From Pseudescherichia sp031987975 (GTDB lineage Bacteria; Pseudomonadota; Gammaproteobacteria; Enterobacterales; Enterobacteriaceae): a stretch of 64,000 nt of DNA. This document shows, in pieces, positions 27,049-33,961 of this stretch. The stretch is from positions 186,001 to 250,000 of the forward strand of contig NZ_DALZYX010000004.1 in the NCBI RefSeq assembly GCF_031987975.1. Direction: 5' to 3'. The notes beneath the pieces are model-generated. The model did not search any database. It was given only the letters and a program-made list of their open reading frames with translations, and was not told where the DNA came from. Within the stretch, counting starts at the first letter, position 1; every line of letters begins with the position of its first letter. The translations under genes and the position numbers were made by a program.

Positions 27049-27985
27049 CGCCCTGGATGTCATCACCATTGGCGAAGCAATGGCGATGTTTGTCGCTACC
27101 GAGCCGGGCGAACTGGCCGAGGCCGATACCTTTATCAAACGCGTCGCAGGTGCAGAGCTTAACGTTGCTACCGGCCTCGCCCGTCTGGGACTCAACGTCA
27201 GCTGGGTCAGCCGCGTCGGATCCGACAGCTTTGGCCGCTTCGTGCTTAGCTCGCTGAAAAAAGAGAATATCAATAGCGAGAGCGTCACCGTTGACGATCG
27301 CTATGCCACTGGTTTTCAGCTGAAATCGCGGGCGGAAAATGGAACCGATCCCATTGTGGAGTATTTTCGCAAAGGGTCTGCTGCCAGCCACCTCTCCCGG
27401 GATGACTTTGATAGCACAATATTTACTCGCGCCCGCCATCTGCATCTGAGCGGTGTGGCGGCGGCGCTGTCACCTACCGCTTACGATCTTCTGGATCATG
27501 CGGCAAACACCATGAAGGCGCAGGGAAAAACGATCTCTTTCGATCCCAACCTGCGTCCGGTGCTGTGGAAAAGCGAAGCGGTGATGGTTGAAAAGCTGAA
27601 CCGTCTCGCCTTCCAGGCCGACTGGGTATTACCTGGCCTTAAAGAGGCGGCTATCCTGACGGGTCAAAGCACGCCGGAAGGTATGGCGGACTTTTATCTG
27701 GATCGGGGCGTCAAAGCGGTGGTGATTAAAACCGGAGCCGACGGCGCATGGTTTAAAACCGCCGCCGGTGAGCAGGGAGCGGTTGCCGCCGTCAGGGTCG
27801 ATAACGTTGTCGATACCGTCGGCGCAGGGGATGGCTTCGCCGTTGGGGTGATCAGCGCCCTGCTGGAGGGAAAAACCTTCCCGCAGGCGGTCGCACGCGG
27901 AAATAAGATCGGCTCGCTAGCGATCCAGGTTCCCGGCGATAGCGAAGGCTTACCGACGCGCGCGCAGCTCGCAGAAACTTTCTAA
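27041..27985 (+). CDS. kguK: 2-ketogluconate kinase, PfkB family
   Basis: 314 residues with PfkB motifs: the N-terminal GxExNVA sequence GAELNVATGLARLG (about residues 36-49) and the C-terminal anion hole DTVGAGDGFAVG with the catalytic Asp. Relatives include KdgK (2-keto-3-deoxygluconate kinase), so substrate comes from context. Expected reaction: 2-ketogluconate plus ATP to 2-keto-6-phosphogluconate. Start ATG 27041 has GAGGAG upstream and overlaps kguE, which makes the longer upstream frame unlikely. Confidence 0.83.
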   Translation: MHNALDVITIGEAMAMFVATEPGELAEADTFIKRVAGAELNVATGLARLGLNVSWVSRVGSDSFGRFVLSSLKKENINSESVTVDDRYATGFQLKSRAENGTDPIVEYFRKGSAASHLSRDDFDSTIFTRARHLHLSGVAAALSPTAYDLLDHAANTMKAQGKTISFDPNLRPVLWKSEAVMVEKLNRLAFQADWVLPGLKEAAILTGQSTPEGMADFYLDRGVKAVVIKTGADGAWFKTAAGEQGAVAAVRVDNVVDTVGAGDGFAVGVISALLEGKTFPQAVARGNKIGSLAIQVPGDSEGLPTRAQLAETF

Positions 27986-28048
27986 TTACAGATCCTCTGT
28001 ACCCTACACAACAGAGGCAGCATAAACCTCAACCTTCGAGGCAAGCCT

Positions 28049-29347
28049 ATGAAAAGTTCTACCAATGCAGCTAAACGCTGGCTGTACATTATGCCGATTG
28101 TGTTTATCACCTACAGTCTGGCATACCTTGACCGGGCCAACTTCAGCTTTGCGTCCGCTGCGGGTATTAACGAGGATTTAGGCATCACCAAAGGCATCTC
28201 ATCGCTGCTGGGCGCGCTCTTCTTCCTCGGCTACTTCTTTTTCCAGATCCCCGGCGCGCTGTATGCCGAACGCCGCAGCGTCCGCAAGCTGATCTTTATC
28301 TGTCTCATCCTGTGGGGGGCGTGTGCCTCTCTGACTGGCGTGGTTAACAATATCCCGATGCTCGCCGCTATTCGCTTTATTCTGGGCGTGGTAGAAGCGG
28401 CGGTGATGCCAGCGATGCTGATCTACATCAGCAACTGGTTTACCAAATCTGAACGCTCACGAGCCAATACCTTCCTGATCCTCGGCAACCCGGTCACGGT
28501 GCTGTGGATGTCGGTGGTCTCTGGCTATCTGATCCAGGCCTTTGGCTGGCGTGAAATGTTCATTATCGAGGGCGTTCCGGCCATCATCTGGGCCTTCTGC
28601 TGGTGGGTGCTGGTCAAAGATAAGCCGGAGCAGGTTAAGTGGCTGGCGGAAGATGAAAAAACTGCGTTAAAAGTGCAGCTGGAGAAAGAGCAGGAAGGCA
28701 TTAAGGCGGTACGTAACTATGGCGAAGCTTTCCGCTCGCGCAACGTTATCCTGCTCTGCATGCAGTATTTTGCCTGGAGCATCGGCGTGTACGGTTTCGT
28801 GCTGTGGCTGCCGTCGATTATCCGCAGCGGCGGCGCAAACTTAGGCATGGTAGAGGTGGGCTGGCTCTCGTCCGTTCCCTACCTGGCCGCTACCATTGCA
28901 ATGATCCTCGCCTCCTGGGCCTCCGACAAGCTGCAAAACCGCAAGCTGTTCGTCTGGCCGCTGCTGCTGATCGCTGCCTTCGCCTTCATCGGCTCCTGGG
29001 CAGTAGGCGCGGATCACTTCTGGGTCTCCTATACCCTGCTGGTGATTGCCGGTGCAGCGATGTATGCCCCGTACGGCCCGTTCTTCGCCATCATTCCGGA
29101 GATGCTGCCGCGTAACGTGGCGGGCGGCGCAATGGCGTTGATCAATAGCATGGGCGCGCTCGGCTCCTTCTTTGGCTCGTGGTTTGTGGGTTATCTCAAC
29201 GGATCGACCGGCAGCCCGTCCGCTTCGTACATTTTTATGGGGGTAGCGCTTTTTGTTTCGGTATGGCTTACTTTGATTGTTAAGCCTGCGAATAATCAAC
29301 AGGCTCCTGCCCGCATGATGCGCGCCGGACGCCCCTCAACCCATTGA
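28049..29347 (+). CDS. kguT: MFS transporter, probable 2-ketogluconate importer
   Basis: 432 residues, 12 predicted helices, of the anion:cation symporter branch of MFS (first loop YLDRANFSFA, then GYFFFQIPGALYAERR). This branch carries sugar acids such as gluconate, galactarate and hexuronates. GAGG lies 7 bases before the ATG. Position between the kinase and reductase genes matches kguT of Pseudomonas. Substrate is inferred. Confidence 0.83.
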   Translation: MKSSTNAAKRWLYIMPIVFITYSLAYLDRANFSFASAAGINEDLGITKGISSLLGALFFLGYFFFQIPGALYAERRSVRKLIFICLILWGACASLTGVVNNIPMLAAIRFILGVVEAAVMPAMLIYISNWFTKSERSRANTFLILGNPVTVLWMSVVSGYLIQAFGWREMFIIEGVPAIIWAFCWWVLVKDKPEQVKWLAEDEKTALKVQLEKEQEGIKAVRNYGEAFRSRNVILLCMQYFAWSIGVYGFVLWLPSIIRSGGANLGMVEVGWLSSVPYLAATIAMILASWASDKLQNRKLFVWPLLLIAAFAFIGSWAVGADHFWVSYTLLVIAGAAMYAPYGPFFAIIPEMLPRNVAGGAMALINSMGALGSFFGSWFVGYLNGSTGSPSASYIFMGVALFVSVWLTLIVKPANNQQAPARMMRAGRPSTH

Positions 29348-29361
29348 TTACGGAGATACGC

Positions 29362-30336
29362 ATGAAGCCGTCCATCATCCTGTACAAAGCACTGCCTGAC
29401 GATCTGCACCAGCGTCTGGAAGACCACTTTACCGTCACCCAAGTCGATAACCTTGACCCTGAGACGGTGCAAAAAAACGCGGAGGCGTTTGCAAATGCAG
29501 AGGGCTTGCTGGGTTCGAGTGAGAAAGTGGACGCGGCGCTGTTGGAAAAGATGCCGAAACTGCGTGCCACCTCCACCGTGTCGGTTGGCTACGATCAGTT
29601 TGACGTCGATGCGCTGAACGCTCGGGGCATCTTCCTGATGCACACCCCTACCGTACTAACGGAGACCGTTGCCGATACCATGATGGCGCTGGTCCTCAGC
29701 ACCGCCCGCCGCGTGGTGGAAGTGGCGGAGCGGGTGAAGGCGGGCGAATGGAAACAGGGAATTGGCCCGGACTGGTTCGGCATCGATGTGCATCACAAAA
29801 CGCTGGGCATCATCGGCATGGGCCGCATCGGGCTGGCGCTGGCACAGCGGGCGCACTTTGGTTTCGGCATGCCGATCCTCTATAACGCCCGTCGTCACCA
29901 CAGCGAAGCGGAAGAGCGTTTCCAGGCCCGCTACTGCGATATCGACACCCTGCTGCAGGAGTCAGACTACGTTTGCGTGGTGCTGCCGCTGACCGACGAG
30001 ACGCATCATATGATTGGCGCGGAACAGTTTAAGAAAATGAAGTCGTCAGCCATCTTTATCAACGCCGGCCGTGGCCCGGTGGTAGATGAGCAGGCGCTGA
30101 TTGAGGCGCTGAAAAGCGGTGAGATCCACGCCGCCGGGCTGGACGTTTTCGAGCAGGAGCCGCTGCCGGTGGATTCGCCGCTGCTGAGCCTGCCGAACGT
30201 CGTCGCCCTGCCCCATATCGGCTCGGCAACGCACGAGACGCGCTACAACATGGCCGCCTGCGCCGTCGATAACCTGATCGACGCCCTGAACGGCAAGGTA
30301 GAGAAGAACTGCGTGAATCCGCAGATAGCGAAGTAA
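29362..30336 (+). CDS. ghrB: GhrB, 2-ketogluconate / hydroxypyruvate / glyoxylate reductase (KguD role)
   Basis: D-isomer-specific 2-hydroxyacid dehydrogenase of 324 residues. The NAD(P) motif is GMGRIGLALAQRA near 152-164. Catalytic residues: Arg in NAGRGPVVDE, the Glu in DVFEQEPLP and His in PHIGSATHETR. Nearly collinear with E. coli GhrB. As the last gene of this operon it may act as KguD, reducing 2-keto-6-phosphogluconate to 6-phosphogluconate. Start 29362 has GGAG at 29352-29355, 14 bases after the kguT stop. Confidence 0.92.
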   Translation: MKPSIILYKALPDDLHQRLEDHFTVTQVDNLDPETVQKNAEAFANAEGLLGSSEKVDAALLEKMPKLRATSTVSVGYDQFDVDALNARGIFLMHTPTVLTETVADTMMALVLSTARRVVEVAERVKAGEWKQGIGPDWFGIDVHHKTLGIIGMGRIGLALAQRAHFGFGMPILYNARRHHSEAEERFQARYCDIDTLLQESDYVCVVLPLTDETHHMIGAEQFKKMKSSAIFINAGRGPVVDEQALIEALKSGEIHAAGLDVFEQEPLPVDSPLLSLPNVVALPHIGSATHETRYNMAACAVDNLIDALNGKVEKNCVNPQIAK

Positions 30337-30356
30337 AAGGATCGGCTTACAATTAT

Positions 30357-30390
30357 AAGCCTCATCAATATTATTGATGGGGCTTTTTTA
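30357..30390 (+). terminator. Terminator of the kgu/ghrB operon
   Basis: Hairpin AAGCCTCATCAAT / ATTGATGGGGCTT followed by TTTTTA, about 20 bases after the ghrB stop. The 30391-30520 stretch that follows is very AT-rich and has no gene. Confidence 0.88.
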
Positions 30391-30523
30391 TGCATTTTAT
30401 ACAGCAACTTTTTATTATAATAAAATTTACTGGAAGAATAATTACCATTTAATTATTTATGCATTAAATGCTGATTAATAAATAAGCATACTTTATTACA
30501 TTATATCTAATGGATTAGATGTA

Positions 30524-30554
30524 CTGTCCTTTTAACTCCCTAACGAAAGGACAG
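30524..30554 (+). promoter_or_regulatory. Hairpin covering the hcp ribosome-binding site
   Basis: Nine-base perfect inverted repeat CTGTCCTTT (30524-30532) and AAAGGACAG (30546-30554) with a 13-base loop. The downstream arm contains the Shine-Dalgarno AAGGA for the ATG at 30561. Folding would hide the site, so a translational switch is possible. Confidence 0.6.
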
Positions 30555-30560
30555 CTCTAA

Positions 30561-31040
30561 ATGGCGATCCCAGCTTATCTATGGCTTAAAGATGATGGTG
30601 GTGCAGATATTAAAGGTTCTGTTGATGTTAGAGGCAGAGAAGGAAGTATTGAGGTTGTAGGTTTTGGTCATTCGCTTCGCATTCCAACAGATGATAATAC
30701 AGGGAAATTAAAAGGAACCCGTATCCATGGGACGATGAACTTTGAAAAAATCTTTGACTCATCCAGCCCATATCTTTACAAAGCTGTAGCTACCGGGCAA
30801 CGCTTGCAATCAGCGGAGGTACGCTGGTACAACATAAATGATGCCGGACAAGAGCAGCAATACTTCAATATGTTACTTGAAGGCGTAAGAGTTGTATCCA
30901 TATCGCCATGTATGATTAACCAAGAGAAAATCAATCATATCGAATATGTTTCCCTTCGTTATGAAAGAATCACATGGAAATACTGTGATGGCAATGTGCA
31001 GTTTACCGATGCATGGAACGAAAGAGGGACTGCGTCATGA
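30561..31040 (+). CDS. hcp: Hcp family type VI secretion tube protein (orphan)
   Basis: 159 residues of the Hcp1 fold: start AIPAYLWLKDDGG, VVGFGHSLRIP near 33-42, GTRIHGTMNFEKIFD near 52-66, and SPYLYKAVATGQ. Hcp hexamers form the T6SS inner tube and carry effectors in their lumen. No other T6SS structural gene is in the window, so this is an orphan hcp that would depend on a machine elsewhere. It overlaps the following lysozyme gene by 4 bases (ATGA). Base composition is much more AT-rich than flanking genes, which suggests transfer. Confidence 0.92.
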   Translation: MAIPAYLWLKDDGGADIKGSVDVRGREGSIEVVGFGHSLRIPTDDNTGKLKGTRIHGTMNFEKIFDSSSPYLYKAVATGQRLQSAEVRWYNINDAGQEQQYFNMLLEGVRVVSISPCMINQEKINHIEYVSLRYERITWKYCDGNVQFTDAWNERGTAS

Positions 31041-31618
31041 CAGATGTGACAGCTGATATTTTATGGGATGTAGCAAGACATTATATACATAAAGAAAGTC
31101 TGTTAAATTCTCAAAAAAGAAATATGCACGCAATTGCTCCCCATTTCAATCATTGGTTTACTGTTTATGAGATAAATACTAAATTACGCATCGCCCATTT
31201 TCTCGCACAAGCTTGTATTGAAACCGCAAACTTTTCTACAATGACAGAAGTCCCTAAGCATGGCGGTAGAGAATATGACTCAGGCACACGCGTTGGTAAT
31301 AGTTTAGGTAACACACAACCGGGAGATGGCCCAAGGTTTATCGGCCGTGGATTATTAGATCTTACCGGCCGGACTAACTATGATAACTTCGGAAAAGCCT
31401 TCAAAAAAGATTATGTTAGCCATCCTGAAAGCGTAGCGGGAAACCCTTACGTAGCCGTAAAGTCAGCTTGCTATTACTGGAATTTAAGAAATGTAAACGT
31501 TGCTGCTGACAAAGATGATATAAAAAAAGTCACTCTTCTCGTTAACGGTGGATATAATGGTCTCGAAGATAGAAAAACAGCGCTTCACAGAGCAAAGCTG
31601 GCTTTAGGGGTGCGCTAA
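31037..31618 (+). CDS. GH19-type lysozyme/chitinase-like protein, probable Hcp-linked T6SS effector
   Basis: 193 residues resembling glycoside hydrolase 19 chitinase/endolysins: AHFLAQACIETANF around the likely catalytic Glu62, a second acidic candidate near Glu71-Glu79, and RFIGRGLLDLTGRTNY (residues 100-115), matching the family GRGxxQLTGRxNY motif. No signal peptide is visible, so periplasmic action needs delivery. Tight coupling to hcp and the exported protein downstream point to an antibacterial peptidoglycan hydrolase delivered by T6SS. A phage endolysin remnant is the alternative, but no phage genes are nearby. I chose ATG 31037 within ATGA. Confidence 0.8.
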   Translation: MTDVTADILWDVARHYIHKESLLNSQKRNMHAIAPHFNHWFTVYEINTKLRIAHFLAQACIETANFSTMTEVPKHGGREYDSGTRVGNSLGNTQPGDGPRFIGRGLLDLTGRTNYDNFGKAFKKDYVSHPESVAGNPYVAVKSACYYWNLRNVNVAADKDDIKKVTLLVNGGYNGLEDRKTALHRAKLALGVR

Positions 31619-31951
31619 ATGCGCTACATACAACTCTTATCACTTATCTCCCTTTTAGCCACAAGCAGTACCTACGCCGCCATGGAAAGCTCATCGCTGA
31701 TCTGCAAAACCGAGGCAGTAAAGGAGGCTCACAAACTTCTCGCTTTCTATCGCGACAATGACGATCGTATAGTCATTGATGACAAGGTCACGCCGCTAGC
31801 GAAGATAACAAATCCTGCTAACGAAAAGCAGCTTCTTGATGTGCTGGAAACGTGGGGATACATCTATAAGGGCAGGTACAGGATGCGGCTGATCTACTCC
31901 TTTGATTGCACCCTGATGGGAGAGGAAATTTTAGAGTACGCCAGCCTGTGA
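31619..31951 (+). CDS. Small exported protein, candidate immunity protein for the lysozyme
   Basis: 110 residues, not recognised as a named family. It starts directly after the lysozyme stop codon, with AGGGG in the end of that gene as ribosome-binding site. A signal peptide (residues 1-20, ending TYA-AMES) sends it to the periplasm. Two cysteines (in LICKTE and FDCTLM) could form a disulfide. Position and predicted location are those expected of the protein that protects the producer from a peptidoglycan-targeting effector; this is inference. Followed by a strong terminator, so the three genes form one unit. Confidence 0.65.
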   Translation: MRYIQLLSLISLLATSSTYAAMESSSLICKTEAVKEAHKLLAFYRDNDDRIVIDDKVTPLAKITNPANEKQLLDVLETWGYIYKGRYRMRLIYSFDCTLMGEEILEYASL

Positions 31952-31970
31952 AGAGTAAATCGCAGAAAAC

Positions 31971-31997
31971 AAAAAACCCGCCGAGGCGGGTTTTTTT
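31971..31997. terminator. Bidirectional terminator between the Hcp module and cspA
   Basis: AAAAAACCCGCC-GA-GGCGGGTTTTTTT, a symmetric hairpin with A and T tails that can serve both the plus-strand hcp operon and minus-strand cspA. Confidence 0.9.
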
Positions 31998-32021
31998 AAC
32001 ATCGTGCTTTAAACGTTAAGC

Positions 32022-32234
32022 TTACAGGCTTACAACGTTACCAGCAGACGGGCCTTTAGCGCCGCTTTCGATGGTGAAGGATACTTTCTGGCCTTCATCA
32101 AGAGATTTGTAGCCATCGTTCTGGATAGCAGAGAAGTGTACGAACACGTCTTTAGAGCCATCGTCAGGAGTGATGAAGCCGAAACCTTTGTCAGCGTTAA
32201 ACCATTTTACTAAACCAGTCATTTTGTTAGACAT
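32022..32234 (-). CDS. cspA: CspA, major cold-shock protein
   Basis: 70-residue single cold-shock domain that acts as an RNA chaperone. RNP1 (KGFGFITP) and RNP2 (VFVHFSAI) are intact. The sequence is almost identical to E. coli CspA and the upstream leader contains the cspA cold box, which separates it from other Csp paralogues. In E. coli cspA follows yiaG on the other side of yiaF; here it lies between the Hcp module and yiaF, in the opposite orientation. Confidence 0.94.
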   Translation of the reverse strand: MSNKMTGLVKWFNADKGFGFITPDDGSKDVFVHFSAIQNDGYKSLDEGQKVSFTIESGAKGPSAGNVVSL

Positions 32235-32392
32235 AGATATTACCTTTTTAATTAAGTTTGCCTTCCGGCGCTATGGCGTGCTTTACAGATTTTTTAAGCG
32301 ATAAAGGAGAGCTCACTACGAGGAGTATCTATGGATAACTCTTGAAGGGGACTGCTTTACTAAACTGCTTTAAGGTCTGTATATCAAACCGA
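32235..32392 (-). promoter_or_regulatory. cspA cold-responsive 5' UTR with cold box
   Basis: About 158 bases of leader align with the E. coli cspA 5' UTR, including the cold-box region TGATATACAGACC (plus-strand 32374-32386) near the expected transcript start and the block AATCTGTAAAGCACGCCATA before the ribosome-binding site. In E. coli this leader refolds at low temperature to allow translation. Confidence 0.85.
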
Positions 32393-32499
32393 TGACGCAT
32401 TAACGCATTATCTGGGCAGCATAGCAAGGACTATTTGCCATGCTTACCTTTCATTACATTATCCCCGCCGTCAGACGGGGACATCGGAACGCGTGCAGC

Positions 32500-33210
32500 T
32501 TACTGCGTAGCGTTCACCGCCGTGCTCCAGGCCTGCGTAAACGCCTGATGCTGCGAGGCCAGCGGCCCAATCAGCGAGTTATACTGGCTCGCCTGCTGAG
32601 AGGTCGGGAACTGAATGCCGTTAGCAACAAAGCTCACCTGCGCCTCCTGCTGGGCGATAAAGTCACCTACCTGTACCAGCTGCTGGGTAAAGATCTGCGC
32701 CGCCGGGATCAGCGGTTGCAGCGCGTTAGACGGCTGGGTCACCACTTTCTCATAGACCTGGTCATAAACCGGCTTCAGGTCATCGTTCTGTTTCAGCGCG
32801 GAGCGAGAGGCATCCGCCTGCACTTTAGCATTCTGCAACTGCTGGCTCAGCACGCCTAAGGAGCCGTTAGCCTGACGCAGCGGCTCGCGCTGGGTCATAT
32901 AGTCCTGTGGGACGCGGATGGCATTCACGCTGTCCACTACCGGGCGCAGACCAGAGTCCATCGCCTGGTTCACCTGCTGGGAGTAACCATACAGAATGGC
33001 GTAGTCCGACACGAACGGGCCAAACTGTTTTTTCTGATCGGCAGTCAGTGTCGGCAGTCGCTCACCGCTACGCATCGCTGTATTTTGCAGAAAATCGATA
33101 AACGCCTTGCGCTGATCGCCCTCTTTATCAAAACACCCACTCAGGCTAACTACCATTAATAACGCCGCAAGAGGCGCGAACCAGCGAGAGCAGGACTTTC
33201 CTGTCGCCAT
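32500..33210 (-). CDS. yiaF: YiaF, DUF3053 lipoprotein
   Basis: 236 residues, very close to E. coli YiaF. A lipoprotein signal ends in the lipobox SLSGC (Cys25), followed by a mostly helical DUF3053 body with long Gln-rich stretches. Envelope-attached; function unknown. The ATG at 33210 has a GGAG site; the frame extends to 33252 but that part lacks homology. Confidence 0.9.
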   Translation of the reverse strand: MATGKSCSRWFAPLAALLMVVSLSGCFDKEGDQRKAFIDFLQNTAMRSGERLPTLTADQKKQFGPFVSDYAILYGYSQQVNQAMDSGLRPVVDSVNAIRVPQDYMTQREPLRQANGSLGVLSQQLQNAKVQADASRSALKQNDDLKPVYDQVYEKVVTQPSNALQPLIPAAQIFTQQLVQVGDFIAQQEAQVSFVANGIQFPTSQQASQYNSLIGPLASQHQAFTQAWSTAVNATQ

Positions 33211-33590
33211 TTTAATACTCCTTTCACCCAAAAAAAGCGCACACCGGCACACGTGTGCCTGACGCTGACAAGGATAGTCCAGGTGGGCCGCGCAAGATAC
33301 CCCTTTCGTTGCATTCTTGCGCGGAAAATCAACGCTCAGGAAAATTGTGCCGTAAGGCGATTAGCGATTTTTTTGCCAACGATTGACGAATTTTTACTAC
33401 CGTTGCGAGAGGCCGATAAATCAATCGATTAGACGGGGAGCCGCTGCTTTTATAGGCTCTTTTATTGTCTGAAATCAATTTGTGCGACAAATAATCATGT
33501 AGTCCACATACCAGGTTAATTTTTAGCGACTATTCTTAAATTTCTCTGTGCTGTTCACGGCCTCGCGGTGTGTTTTATGAGGAGTATTCG
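33211..33590. promoter_or_regulatory. Divergent yiaF-yiaG intergenic region
   Basis: 380 bases without a convincing gene. GAGGAG at 33579-33584 is the yiaG ribosome-binding site. I did not identify a clear promoter or palindrome. Confidence 0.35.
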
Positions 33591-33881
33591 ATGGAATACA
33601 AAGATCCAATGATTGAGCTGCTTAGCAGTCTGGAACAAATTGTTTTTAAAGATGAATCCCGGAAAGTGAGTCAGATCCAAAAGCCGAACCCTTTTAGCGA
33701 GTTTGAACAGCTGCGAAAGGGCACCGGTCTGAAAACAGATGATTTTGCACGTGTGATGGGCGTTAGCGTAGCGATGGTGCACGAGTGGGAATCTAAACGA
33801 GTAAAACCTTCCTCTACCGAGCTAAAACTGATGCGCTTGATTCAGGCAAACCCACGTCTCAGCCGTCAGCTGATGGAGTGA
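33591..33881 (+). CDS. yiaG: YiaG, HTH-type (Xre-like) regulator
   Basis: 96 residues. The C-terminal half is a helix-turn-helix (KTDDFARVMGVSVAMVHEWESKRVKPSSTEL), resembling MqsA-type antitoxin HTH domains. No toxin gene is adjacent. Same gene and orientation as in E. coli. Start ATG 33591 chosen for the GAGGAG seven bases upstream. Confidence 0.9.
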   Translation: MEYKDPMIELLSSLEQIVFKDESRKVSQIQKPNPFSEFEQLRKGTGLKTDDFARVMGVSVAMVHEWESKRVKPSSTELKLMRLIQANPRLSRQLME

Positions 33882-33911
33882 TTTTTTGCCAGTTCTACCT
33901 GTTTTGATAAA

Positions 33912-33940
33912 AAAATAAACCCGCCAGAGGCGGGTTTTTG
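33912..33940. terminator. Bidirectional terminator between yiaG and glyS
   Basis: AAACCCGCC-AGA-GGCGGGTTTTT with an A-rich left side; it can end both yiaG (plus) and glyQS (minus). Confidence 0.88.
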
Positions 33941-33961
33941 GTTTTTGCAGACCAGTGATGA

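Noticed and set aside
30561..31618. Prophage remnant, because of the endolysin-like GH19 gene
   Set aside because: The upstream protein is a clear Hcp, no holin, tail, capsid or integrase gene is present, and the third gene is exported rather than a spanin.
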